A stretch of DNA of 64,000 bases from Cycas panzhihuaensis (taxonomy: Eukaryota; Cycadophyta): contig CM041465.1 of assembly GCA_023213395.1 (NCBI GenBank), positions 107,329,741 to 107,393,740 on the forward strand. The letters are read 5' to 3'. Below the pieces are notes generated by a model, which ran no database searches, was not told the DNA's origin, and saw nothing but the letters and a program-made list of their open reading frames with translations. Within the stretch, counting starts at the first letter, position 1. Every line of letters begins with the position of its first letter. Both the position numbers and the translations under genes were made by a program. Shown piece after piece: positions 52,411 through 63,792 of this stretch.

Positions 52411-53053
52411 TGTTGAGAATACAAGGTCCTAACCCTTTAACCGCCACCAAGATCTATTGCATTCTTACAACTAGTTACAAAAATTGAAACTTAAATTACA
52501 TGCAAGTTCTAAAATCAGAGATTATACAATAACATGAAAATGAAAGCCAAGCATCACATATGCACCTGATATAACATGGTAAAACCCTAGTAGTGTGTTA
52601 GGGAAACATCCACACAGGAAAGGTATCGATCTTTATTGATATAGAATGCAGAAATAGTACATCTTAATTACAGAGTACTCTTAGGAGTAACAACCAGCTA
52701 TCACCCTCATCACAATACATTTCATTATATTACAACATAATAAGAAAAGCCATAAAATAGGCTACATGAGAGGAACATCCAAGACCTAAATCTCAACTGT
52801 AGAATCTAGGGTATTTGCATCAAATGACCATGATTCTCGTTATATTTTGATAAGGTTTATATGGCTAATTTTTTAGGTCAGGGGCTATCGCCCCCGAACC
52901 CCCTCCTAGCAGGAGGCGTTCCACCCCCTCACATCCCTCGACCAAGGGGGGCTCCCGCCCCCCTTGGAACCCCCCGAGAAAGATTAGGGGGGGACATTGC
53001 ACCGAAAAAATACCATAATTTTAGCCCCATAATTGTTGTTATAATATCCAACA
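52411..53053 (-). mobile_element. Copia 5' LTR
   Basis: 643 bp; on the minus strand TGTTGGATATT...ATTCTCAACA. It contains a TATA-type CCATATAAACC (about 52855-52864, minus strand) and a very GC-rich block at 52875-52995 able to fold into hairpins. Confidence 0.93.
52875..52995. repeat. GC-rich inverted repeats in the copia LTR
   Basis: GGGGCTATCGCCCC, CCTCCTAGCAGGAGG and AAGGGGGGCTCCCGCCCCCC are self-complementary in succession, just upstream of the TATA-like motif on the minus strand. A mutated copy is at 48196-48310. Confidence 0.75.
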
Positions 53054-53058
53054 AAAGA
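53054..53058. repeat. Right target-site duplication of the copia element
   Basis: AAAGA, identical to 31227-31231. Confidence 0.92.
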
Positions 53059-54649
53059 TGTGTTACTATTATTTAAAATAAGTTTTAAGACCTTTTAAAG
53101 TTGCATGCAAATAATAAAACTTTAACTGCAATTACTCATACAAGATTCTAGCCATACAACTTTAAGATTCTATCTCAATTGAAGTAAGAAAGACTTTAAA
53201 AGGATCCTTGAATCTCTAATAGTCTGAAAAGTCAAGCATGCACTTTCTATTCAACACTTTTTTTTTTTTTTCAAGGAAAAGAGAGTAATCTTAAAAGTGA
53301 AATCAAGCAAATAATGAAACTATGAAATTAAGATCTCTTTCCTAATGCATAAATCTATCTCAGAATAATTTTTTTTTTCTTTCAATTGATCAATTCTTTC
53401 TAAAGTTTTCCTTTAAAACAAGTTAAGGAAGAAAATCAACAAGTAAGAAGGGCTAAACCATAGACAAATAAAGCCAAAAGAGATGGTAAACTACTTGGAA
53501 TATAGACTACTGAGCAAGAATAAGAAGGGGTAACTATATGAATGGTGGAAAGATGACCATACCCCACCTTAGTCTATCCCTTATGAAGCCCATAAAGGGC
53601 TAGCTTACTAGCAAGTATTCCAAGCTAAAAATGCATACAAATCATCATAATAACTAGCTAAAAGAAAGATCAAGTTTTGAGCAAAAGATAACCTTTAGAA
53701 AATAGTAAAGTGAGCAAAAATCACATAGGAAAGACCTTACCAATTTAAAAGAACTTTGAGGTTGAAAACTTTGAGGAAAAACCCATAAAAGTTAAAGATT
53801 AAACCATCAATATTTAAACACCAGTGAAGCAACAAGTCACAACATTAAATTCTTCTCTAGATTTTATCCATAAGAATCATCAAAATCAATTTTGAAAGTT
53901 ACAATAGTAGCAGTCCTCAAAAAATTTCTAAAAATCATTAAAAATCCACTTAAAACTTGAATAAATCACATGCTAACTCTTAATGATGCATCACCAAATC
54001 CTCGTTATCATTCTTAGGCATCAAAAGGCTAAAATTCCATCAAATTTTAGTGGTAGCATATAAAAATTAGGTGCGCTAGCCAAGTTTTACATGTATGATA
54101 GTAAAAAATGTGATCAATCACATTTTTGGACCTACTAAAAATGTAATTTTACTCTAAAACCATGACTGGTTGCATTTTTAGCAACACCAAAAATACGATA
54201 AATGGGAAAATAAAAATCAACTTATCAAAAAGTTAAAAAATAATTTTTAAATATAAATTGAAGTATAAGTGACTTTATGAATGAGTAAAGAGGCCTAAAA
54301 CAAGATGAAAATGATGAGCACAAGGCCAAAAATGATTCAAATTGATAAACGTTGGGTAAAATCAAGAATGAAACATAAAAATAATAAGTTTTAAAGGAAA
54401 CATTAGATTAAATTAATCATGAAGGAAAAGTTTTAGTGCCATAGTCTTAGTCATCAATAGGTGATAGTAAAATACACATCACAACATCATTCATAATAGA
54501 TCATAAAGCAAAACTCAATATATTACTTCATCAAAACATGGCCTAACTCATCATAAACAAGTTTATTATTTATTTTTCTCATGAAACCATACGAAGAAAG
54601 TACACCAAAAGTCACAAATGTAAATAAGAGGCCAAGTTTTGGTGAAATA
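53059..54649 (-). mobile_element. Element A 5' LTR, outer part
   Basis: It continues 30460-31231 and matches 256-1553, ending GGTGAAATA (start TATTTCACC on the minus strand). It includes an extra segment of about 290 bp (about 53250-53570) that the left copy lacks. Beyond 54649 the similarity stops. Confidence 0.87.
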
Positions 54650-57600
54650 TAGTTTCTACCTTTCAACACCATTCCTTTAGGATTTAGGCCCACTCCACTT
54701 TGTTATAAGAATGTTTCCATTGATTGGTGAACCTCCCACTTATCTTGATTTGATGGTTTTACCACCTAAGAAGGAACTATAGACCCTACTAACCATTGCC
54801 TCCTCTTTTTCCTTCATCTTATCAAAACTTGCAACATCTTTTTGTTATTCTTTTATTAATTCTGAGTTTTTGCTATAACCCCGCTGTGTTTTCTGTCTAT
54901 CTTGCCTTGATAGTTGTACCCATATAATATATTCATGGTCCTATGAATATATTAGTGGTGCCATAAATATATTCGCAAGGTGACTGTTATACTCGTACCT
55001 GTAACTAGAAATGGCTAATTTTTGACATTAATTACCTTCTGATGTAGGATCTCACCTCAAGAGCTACCCAAATCAAGGCCTAGCATTCCCAAGAGGCCTT
55101 AGGAGCAACAACAGAGATTTTTGAATCCCATTATTGGGGGAATTCTACACCTCTCTAACTCTCTTCTTCTCAAAGAAACACATTGAAGCACAATTTTTTT
55201 ACCATTCTAGAATAGAGCATACAAAACCCAATATCTCAGTAAGCTAACAGAGGAGAAATCAACACTCTAGGAGCAGGAGGATCTCCCCAAGCTACCACTA
55301 TAACTAAGGAGACACTGCTCTTCATCTAAAATCAAGGATTTCACCCCTCAAGGCTTGCTCCAATAATAGTAACCCTAAATTTTTACTATCACCTTCTTCT
55401 CCTAAGTGGATAAACCCAACTCTAGATTGTTTTCATTGGTAAACATCATTGTTTCACCTTGATTCTCTATTATTTATTGTATTTTTGGCTTATGTCTTAA
55501 TTTGGAAGCAAAAATAGTTACATTTTGCAAGACCTATCTAAGTGAACCTTAAAGGAAACACCTCCTTCTTACAACCAAACCTGTGTTTCACCACCCAAAA
55601 CCATTAGTGTAGGTAGGTGGAGATCTTTAGATGGTTAAGGGAGCTTATAAGAAGGATACCAGGCCTAAGTTCTGACTTTAGGGGTCTCCTTTTATTAGGA
55701 TAATCCCTTCCTAAAGCTATAAATCATTCTTCCATACACTACCATCATTAGTACAACATTTTGGTTGGAAAACCTACCACCCATCCTTGAGATTTTACAT
55801 CTCCTTCCTACCTTAAAATATTAGACCAAACCATGGCCAAAACATGAGTTTTCCATCACCATTTAGGAAATACTACGACATAGAAGAGTTTTCCATCTTA
55901 AGGCAACACCCCTATCTCTCCCTTTTCATGATTGTCTTGGTTCTTGCATGTAAAAGTAGTTAGTAAAGAATGACATTTTATTTGTTTTTCTTTGTCATAT
56001 AAGTAAACATATTAACTTTGTCTTATTGAGATATATATATGTGTGTGTATAAATTTTGCTTGTAGAAGGTTTATTTATCTTGTGACATAGGTGGAGAATC
56101 TTCTTTTGTAAGAAAATCCACATGCTATGATAAAGGTAACCTTTTCTTGTTTCAAATTCATTTCTGCTTTGTTTTCTTTCTTTATTTTATTGTTGCATAG
56201 TTGGGGAAGGTAAGTAAGCCCTACTTGGAGCTTGGGGGAAGGTAAGGGAGCCCCCCTCTCTAACTCTAATGATATTTGCAACAAGAGAGCAAAGGCATTG
56301 GTAAGGGAGATATGCGAAGAGTGATCACACTTCGTCATCAAATACCACGGAACTAGGTGTGCTCTTTCTAACCTCTTTTTATTCTTTTCTTTTCCTCTCT
56401 CCCTTCCCTAAAAGAACATTGTAAATGTGAAACACATCAGTTTCTACTTTTTACATAGTTGCATCACATATAGAGAAGAATGTAAAATAGACAAACTATA
56501 TACCGTCTCCCTCTTGCATAGAAGGAAAGATTTGCATGCTCTCTTCTATAGCTCTACATCTTACATACAAAAGGGAAACTTATAAAACATTACAAGTTTG
56601 CCTTTATGCACATATTAGAAATATAAGTTGTATGTTTTGTTGTTTCTACTTTTTTTTTTTTTTTTTTCACAAAAAGAAAAGAAACTTAGAGAGAGATTGT
56701 GACAATATTCTCTTGAAATTTCTTTATCACATCCCAACCCTAGCCTCTAAAATAAAAGAGAATGAGAAAGAAAGTTGTATGCATATTTGTACACTTATTT
56801 TACTTTTTGAATTTTTTACAAAGACTATTGTTGTATGAAACTAAACCTCATCTCAATAAAGCAAAAACCATAACCTTAAGAAACCTCTTCGTCCTTCTTG
56901 CAACTCAAGAAGAACTTATAACCTAGTTGCAACTAGATAGTTGTGACATTCCCTCACTACTCTTCTTTTATATCTCAACTACACCCTTTGTTCTTCTTGC
57001 AACTCAAGAAGAATTTGTAACGTAGTTGCAACTGGATGGTTATAACATTCTCTCCATTTTTCAAGTTTGACACCAAAACCCTAACCCTTAGAGGTAACCC
57101 TCTAGGGTATAAATAAAACACTCTGACCAACCATTCTTCTATCCCTTCACATTGTTTTCTACCTCCTTTTCTGAAAGGAGTGCTCTTCCCCTCTTGCTCC
57201 CCTTTTCGAAGGGAAGCCTCTCTCACATCTTTTCCACCAAGGACATAAGGGAGTTGGTCATTTTCATAAACTTAGATAAATAGAATACTTAAACTAATTA
57301 AGAGGGGTCTGTTACAACAACATCCTCCTCTACTTTTCTCGGCACCTAAGGTCCTAAACCCCTAAGAGTAACCCCTTGGGTAGTACACAAGTCATCCCAA
57401 CCTCACCACTACTTTTGAGAAATAAAAGAATCTTAGTTAAAAGGAGTTAGTTGTAGTAGCATCCTTTTCTTTCATTCTTAACACCCAAAGCCCTAACCCC
57501 TAAAGATAAACCCTTAGACTCTAAATAGACCATCTAAAGCCATCGTTTCTTACATTGTTGCCACCTTACCTCCCTTTGGCTTATTTTCTTTCCTGAAAAG

Positions 57601-57875
57601 GAGATTTAGCATCTCTCCTCTCCCTCCAAGGATATAAGAGGCTTGGTTAGGCTACTTGGTAACTCGAGGATGCCTTCTTTTCCCCATTTGCATTGAGAAA
57701 GGTTTCTAGAGAAGAGAAAAAGGTAATGCATAGTTACAGGTCCTCGAACTTATGTTCCAACACATAGATACCTTGTGTGGATAATCTAACCTTTCTCAAG
57801 ACTTCTTGACCTTTATTAGCCTTAGTACCCTCTAGAGTGTCTTATCTTTAGTGACACCCCATAGGAACATTTCCA
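54650..57875 (+). mobile_element. Element D 5' LTR (start cut off by element A)
   Basis: The end at 57875 (TTTCCA) is followed by the lineage PBS, and the interior resembles other LTRs of the lineage: GGGGAAGGTAAGTAAGCCCT at 56203 and GGGGGAAGGTAAGGGAGCCCCC at 56234, and CACCCCATAGGAACATTTCCA at the end. The region homologous to the first part of the C and E LTRs is shortened, which suggests that A inserted into D's LTR and that the missing part lies beyond the left edge of the window. Two internal near-repeats are present (see separate entry). Small frames inside are not genes. Confidence 0.72.
56885..57665 (+). repeat. Internal duplications in element D LTR
   Basis: CTTCTTGCAACTCAAGAAGAA followed by an AGTTGCAACT block occurs at 56896 and 56996, 100 bp apart. 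A longer segment, from CCTAACCCTTAGAGGTAACC (57078) to the CAAGGACATAAGGGAG block (57238), recurs degenerately at about 57490-57650, with a partial third copy of its start at about 57352. Confidence 0.6.
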
Positions 57876-57876
57876 T

Positions 57877-57895
57877 TGGCAACCATACTGGGGAT
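57877..57895 (+). other. Element D primer-binding site
   Basis: TGGCAACCATACTGGGGAT, the lineage PBS. Confidence 0.8.
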
Positions 57896-58046
57896 CTGCT
57901 AGTAAGGAAAGTCATAGCACCCCTTTGGTCTTTCCTAAAATTAGGCTTTTCTTTCTTCCCTTCATACCTTTTCTCTTTCTAGGCAACCCTAGCTTGTCAT
58001 CACCTAGGTTATCTTACTTCTCTTAGGTTCCTTGGGTAGGAGGTGA
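57896..58046 (+). other. Element D gag leader
   Basis: T-rich leader similar in layout to that of C, with TCTTAGGTTCCTTGGGTAGG at about 58021. Confidence 0.45.
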
Positions 58047-58340
58047 ATGCAACATTTTTCTTATCACTTGCATGGCCTATCCTCTGTAATAGAGGGGCTG
58101 CTTTATTCTTCCATCCCCTCATCAGATTTTGAATCGGTGATGCAAGGATATCCTTTAGGGTAGGCATATCATGCCCATGTTTTAGAATCTCAAAACCAAA
58201 CTTCTCATCCTCTTCAAGATCCTACCCAAGAGGGTGAGGATCCTATTTTCTACCCAGATGACTAGGGACATCTTAATTTTCATCTATTTCCTATGCACAA
58301 TGTAGGTAGATCCTCCTCCATAGAGTACTTTCTAATCCGA
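58047..58340 (+). pseudogene. Element D gag, N-terminal fragment
   Basis: ATG at 58047 opens MQHFSYHLHGLSSVIEGLLY, aligned with MRHFSRHLQGQLPLLED of C. HPLQDPTQEGEDPIFYPDD corresponds to PGSTHEGDNPIYYPGD in C. There is a stop in both halves. The fragment ends at about 58340 (...EYFLIR), where F inserted; the remainder of D lies beyond the window. Confidence 0.78.
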
Positions 58341-59568
58341 ATTTGAATGGAAAAGTGAAGACTTAATCCAATTGAAACAAATCCAGAATAATTTACAATA
58401 ATATTACATAAAATTAAAGATATTTTAAATTTTCTTACAAAATTCCTTCTTTTTGTGCTCTATTGAGCATGCAAAGGATTGCTACAGGAAGTTGGGAGAG
58501 AAAAACTAAGTGTTGGTCACTTCTTGAGCTACTACACGTTCTTTAGAACCTCTGTCTTTGAAGTTTGCATAAAGTTTTGGTTGCTAATAACCAAAAATCT
58601 CTTTTCTTAGTGAAGAAATCCTGCTAACGTCTCTTTCTTAGACTACTGCTACTGCTATTTTCCTCCCTTGGCTACAACTTCAATTTCTTGGGCTCCTTCA
58701 TGATCCCCACAATGGATTTTGGGTGTTGTTCTGCTGCACTTCCATTCCTTTTCCTCTCTTACGCAGAATTTCTATTTTTGGAGCCATTCTCTCTTTTCAT
58801 AAAGCAATTTTAGATAACTCTCCTTGAATCTTGATCCATATACTATGTCTATGGCTGCGGCGTCCTCTCTCTCTGTCATTTGTACCAAGATCTTTCCATT
58901 ATGAAACCCTATAATGCATTTTTATTTTGCAATAGGTTTTCTGCTTTTCCATTTTTCCAACGGATTTAAAACGGTTAAAGAAATCTTAATTAAATCCTTT
59001 TAATTAGGAGGTTTTCCTCTTTAATTGTGTAGAGGACACGTATGAGAAGATCCTCCTAAAATTTCATGCAAAACAGACTTTGTTTACATTGCCAAAATCA
59101 CTGCCGTCTTTTTTATTTTTCCATTTTTTGCGCCTCAGGTTGTAGTGGATGTACCTGGCTCACAGTGGTAGCACCTGGAGGCACCTGGGTCGCAGTGATA
59201 GCACTTGGGTCACAGTGGTAGCACCTGGGTTGTAGTGGTAGCACCTCGGTCACAATGGTAGCACCTGGGTTACAATGGTAGCACCTGTGTAGCAGTGATA
59301 GCACCTAGGTAGTACCTGGGTTGCAGTGGTAGCACCTGGATCGCAATGGTAGCACCTGGGTCACAATGGTAGCACCTGGGTTGCAATGGTAGCACCTGGG
59401 TAGTAGTGGTAGCACCTGGGTAGCACCTAGTTGCAGTTATAGAAATACCTTTTTAAACATTTTTTAAGCCTCTTTAAGGTATTTTTCTACTAACTGAAGA
59501 CCATAAACATGAAAAACAAGGTATTTTAAGAGTATTATAAACTTAGGATCTGAAAACGGATCAGAACT
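58341..59568 (-). mobile_element. Element F 3' LTR (approximate limits)
   Basis: It lies between D's interrupted gag and F's pol. A minus-strand purine tract CTAAAAAAGGGGAGTTC (about 59569-59585) precedes a possible LTR start TGATCCGTTTTCAG. The left limit is placed where similarity to gag stops. The second LTR is outside the window, so the ends are inferred. Most of its right third is a 20-bp tandem array. Confidence 0.55.
59136..59445. repeat. 20-bp tandem array in element F LTR
   Basis: About 15 units of GGTAGCACCTGGGTYGCART, with a few shortened units. Variation is mainly at the YGCART part. Because 20 is not a multiple of 3, the frame read across it on the minus strand is not a protein repeat. 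Confidence 0.92.
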
Positions 59569-59724
59569 CCCCTTTTTTAGGAGTTCATGGCCTCATGAAC
59601 TTTATAGTTGTAGATGAGGGAATTTGATTTTCCCTATCTCCTTAATATACCATTTTGCTTTGCTAGGTACTTATCCTTTTTCTGCAATTCTGAAGGACTC
59701 GATTATGCCTCTTTGAGTCTTGGT

Positions 59725-61076
59725 CTACTTCTTTTGAAGAATGCAATCATTTTGCATTGGTTCCTCTTTCTCTATTCGTAACTCCTCTGGATTTGGTAAG
59801 AGTGGAACTCCGTTTTCATCTTCATCCAATATGGATGGCTCGAACATCTTTAGATTCTCAACATTCACTATGGAATATATCTTCATGAATTCTAGAAGTT
59901 CAAGCTGGAAAGTATTTTCCCCAATTTTCTTTAGGACTGTAAAAGGACCATATTGTATAGGCTTTATCTTTTTGCCTTCAACTTGCACTTGCAATCTTTT
60001 CTTACTGAGGTACAACCAAACTCTATCTCCTTCCTTAAAGGAATGGCTGGTTCTATTTGCATCATGTCGCTATTTGTATCTCTGTTAAGATTTTTGAAGC
60101 TGCTCTTCAACTTGTTGATGGATTTTTCTAATTCTTTCTAAGAATCTTTGTACCTCTTCATCTCCTTCTTCCTCCTTTCTAGTTCCGATAGAAAGTTGAG
60201 CAGAAAATTCTAGATCGAAAGGACTTGTAGGTAGAAATCCTAAGCATACCTCAAATGGTGATTTCCGGGTTGAGCTATGGATAGCTCTATTGAATGCAAA
60301 TTGTAAGCATGGGAGACTTTTATCCCAAGTCTTAGGATGCTTGGCATTGTATCCTCGTAATAGCTATACCAATGTCCTATTGACAACTTTAGTCTGGCCA
60401 TCTATTTGAGGATGAAAATCCATGCTCATCTTTAGCTTCGTATCCATCATTCCCAAAAGTGTTTGCCAAAAATGACTCAGAAATCTGCTATCTCGATTAG
60501 AAATGATTGAGTTGGGAAGTCCAAAATACTTCAAAACATGCTAGAAAAATAATCTAGCTATGTCTTCTCCTGTATGTGTCTTCCTACAGGGAATCAACAT
60601 CACCATATTACTGAATTAATCAACAAATACAAACAAATAATCCATACCATTTTTGGTTCATGGTAGTCCTCCCAGAAAATCCATGGAGATACTCTCCCAT
60701 GGTCGTGATGGAACAGGAAGTGGAATGTACAATCTAAACTTCCTATTGGCTGGCTTTGTTATGCTATATAATGTACACCCTCTTACTATTGTAGTCACAT
60801 CTTGTTGCATATTTGGCTAATACATATATCGCTACAAATTTAGCAATGTCTTTCCCACTCCAAAGTGTCCTATAATTTGAGAGGTATGAGCTTCTCTTAT
60901 CCACTTCATTCAGTTTGCATGCTTTGGAATATAAAGCTTGTCTTGCTTGAAAAGAAGTCCATCTTTCAGCTGGAAATCAACAACTACTTTCCTTGTTGTA
61001 GCTGCTTAAAGATAGGCTTGAATGCCTCATCTTTAAAATATAAATCAACATATTCATCATGGTAGAAAGGTTGAAA
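59725..61076 (-). pseudogene. Element F integrase (5' part removed by element E)
   Basis: The minus strand shows EAHTSQIIGHFGVGKT, then PWESISMDFLGGLP (Asp), [20 protein letters not shown] (Asp replaced by Asn; relatives have SDRD), [16 protein letters not shown] (Glu replaced by Lys), and the clean C-terminal frame 60015-59725 with YLSKKRLQVQVEGKKIKPIQ, YGPFTVLKKIGENTFQLEL (GPY/F domain) and VNVENLKMFEPS. This differs from the A-E lineage. The GPY/F domain is typical of chromoviruses, but no chromodomain is evident after it. About six stops. E inserted at its N-terminal side. Confidence 0.85.
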
Positions 61077-61079
61077 TTA

Positions 61080-61084
61080 CATAG
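61080..61084. repeat. Presumed left target-site duplication of element E
   Basis: CATAG precedes the LTR start. The partner would lie beyond the window, so this is unproven. Confidence 0.4.
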
Positions 61085-63792
61085 TGTTTCCTGACTTCTA
61101 GGAATGGATACGAAATCATCGACTTAGGTAAGTGCAGGTATACTTCTCACCTTATCATTGCTTTCTTTTGAGATGAGTGTATGCTTGCATGTTGTGATCT
61201 CATAGATGACCTTATTGTCATCTACACTTATTCAGCCTATGACAACTATAGCGGGGGCACATTCCCAGTGAGTGTGGCACCCTGGTGGCCTTTCCACTTC
61301 CCGGATTCTACCCTCCTCACCTCGGGATCCACTTGGCTCATGTCACCCCTGCCCCTATGATGACCCGTCATTGTTTGGTTGACTTGTCACATCTTTTGAG
61401 TCTTATTTTTGCTCTTCTTGACTCGTTTGTTAGCTTGTCTACCCTTGGGTAGGTGTCTCAGCCCCCCATCAGCCTCCTTAGCCATTGGCCCATAGCCCAG
61501 TTGTCTGCCCAGGCAGTTAGCCCAGTTACGTCTGCGTGAAATTTGTGGTACCACCACAAATTCTATGGTACCGCAAAATTTACGGCGGGGCGACTGTTCA
61601 AGTTTATTTTAAAAAAAAATTACCGTGGCAATTTCACATTTATTATGAAACTGCCACGTGTTTCACGACTGACTCACTGCCAGCTATGCCCTAATCACTC
61701 ATTTAGGGTTTAGGCTAAGTATTTAAGTCCTCTTTATATCATTTTTAAGATCTTTTGCTCATTTTTTAAATGCTTCTCAAGGAAAAATGCCCTGTGCTCT
61801 ACTATTCCCTGCTACTCTATTGCTGCTATAGGACCTATACCTCTTCTCCAGCACCCAGCTCTCCTTTGGTATGGCTAGGACATCTTCCCAGCCCTTCACA
61901 CGCCTTGGAGAGGGCCCCTTTAGAGAGATCTCAGCATTTCCTTGCTCAGGCAACCATCAAGCATCCTCAGAGTGCAGGTGTTTCCTTCAATCTCATTAGT
62001 AAGGATTCCAAACCTACTATTCCACAACTATTTGGCAGATTTCTCAGCCTTCTTTCAGTAGCTCTTGACTAAGGCAAAAGCCTCCTCTCTCTTCCTCAGG
62101 TATTCATTAGTTTAAGTTGCTTTTCTGTCCAATTTATGCCCTATTTTGCATGTCATTTCTAGCTTTCCTTGCTTTGATCTTTAAGGGTTGTTCTTGCCTT
62201 ATTTTGGGCTGCCCTTTTTCTACCATTAGAGCCTCGTTTCCTGCATTTCTTGCTTAAGACAATGGCAAAGAGGGGTTACATAGGATTTGGGTGAGAGCTG
62301 GGTGGATTCCGCACCACCTTCCACGCTCCTCAATAGGCTCTTTGCCTCCCAAACCTTCCCTTTTGCCCCGTGCTAGTCTTGGCAATTAAACAAGGGTTTG
62401 TTAGGCTATTTTCAGTCATTGTAATCGGCACTATCACGTGTTGCAGTGCTGGTTTAGAGACTTGCACCTTGATCCGGGCAACTCACATAAGCCCCAACTA
62501 CTTGTCCCTTGCCTAACTTCTTTCCTGGTAACCCGGTTTGCTCCTTATTGCACCTCGGCTTGTTGCAGATCCTCTTGGGTACCTTTTGACTCTTGTTGCC
62601 TTTGTTTCTAGCCCTCTTGCATAGCCTTACCCTCGCTGCCTTGTGGCTTCTTGAGGGAGAATAGAGTTTGTTCCTTGTGGGAGGTGGGCCACTCTAAGGC
62701 TTACCGGTTACTCTCCATCTATTTTGGTTGTTTTCCTCTATAGTAATCATCATAACATTGAAAACTAACGTGCATGTATTTAAGTTTATATTTGCTTATA
62801 TGTACATGTATTATTAGGATCCTTTCATTATATGCTAGCACCCTTTCTTTGGAAAGGGGGATACTCCCATTCACTTGCAGGTACATGGAGGATGCAAAGG
62901 ATCCGTTCCCTCTCCTCTTTTGCCAGTGAGTATTTCCATTTATGTTTTTACTTTGGTATTCATTTGTTGCTAATATTTTGTTCCTTTCTTGGTACTTTAG
63001 TACCGCTTCGGGGAAGGTAAGGAAGCCCCACACTCCAGTCTACCGCAACCCTTCACGTCTACCATGCCTTGTGGAGCAACTTCGAGTGCCTCGTGGGAAT
63101 GCTGTCACTTCACCACGCCTTTCTTCCAAGTACATACTCTTACTCTGCTCCCATCTCCCTTTTTCTTTTGCATTTTAGTGCAATAGTAATTAGCTCACCA
63201 GAAAGAGAAAGGGAAATTAACCTCTGTCTTGGTTCACATTTTGTTTACTTTACTTCTTGCATTATATTTGCCATAGGAAAAAGTCCTAGGAAGTCCTCCC
63301 CTTTCACCTTTTCCTCTTCTCTCTTGCAAACTTCCTCCTTGCTTCATCGACTTGCTTGCTTGGTTAGTTTGCTTACACATATCATAACCTCTTCTCTTTG
63401 GTTATCCCCTTTGTGTTCTCTCGATTTTCCACCTAGTCGAGTAACCGGGGAGATCCTATTCGTAGGCCATTCCCTTACCTACCCTTTTCTTGTTTCCCTT
63501 TGCTTTAGGGAAACCCTTGAGGGTTTTCTCCTTCCCCTTCCAGCCATCCAAGGGTGGGGGGATCCTTCCCTTAGGTTAACCCAGGCTAACCCTATGCCTC
63601 TTTTCCTCTTGTTTGAAGTAGGGAACCACTTCCAGGTAGCTAGAAGCCATTTGCAGGTCCTGAACTCGCGCTTCGGTGCACGGGTTGCCCTACGTGGTAT
63701 TTGCCCTACTTGTAGGTCTTTCCTTAATTGTGCCATCGACCACCTGTACCACTCCTACTTAGTTAGGTAGTTATCCCGTAGACATGCATCCA
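61085..63792 (+). mobile_element. Element E 5' LTR
   Basis: 2708 bp, TGTTTCCTGACTTC...GCATCCA, the same family as the B LTRs (2718 and 2720 bp) in opposite orientation. Near the start, ATCGACTTAGGTAAGTGCAG; palindrome AATTTGTGG-TACCA-CCACAAATT at 61540-61562; TATTTAAG at 61720; donor-like GGGGAAGGTAAGGAAGCCCC at about 63010. The 233-codon frame at 63069 lies in the pyrimidine-rich 3' part and is not a gene. Confidence 0.92.
61720..61727 (+). promoter_or_regulatory. TATA box of element E 5' LTR
   Basis: TATTTAAG between TTTAGGGTTTAGGCTAAG and TCCTCTTTATATC, the same context as in B. Confidence 0.6.

Larger units (their letters stand above)
31232..53053 (-). mobile_element. Ty1/copia LTR retrotransposon, split by element C
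   Basis: Minus-oriented element with two 643-bp LTRs (right 52411-53053; left in two pieces, 31232-31706 and 48201-48368), TSD AAAGA, PBS TGATATCAGAGCC and PPT CAAGGTGGAGAT. The gene order gag, protease, integrase, RT, RNase H identifies Ty1/copia. The Gag and LTR start (TGTTGGA) resemble the Tork/TNT1 group. Without the nested element C it is about 5.3 kb. Many frames are broken. Confidence 0.94.

Noticed and set aside
52861-53076. 71-codon Pro-rich frame
   Set aside because: Reads through the GC-rich hairpins of the copia LTR and past its end; no biological start.
59113-59304. Cys/His-rich repeated peptide (CYHC...) that looks like zinc fingers, or a CRISPR-like array
   Set aside because: It is a 20-bp tandem repeat read out of phase, so the peptide period changes. 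There are no unique spacers and it is a eukaryotic LTR.
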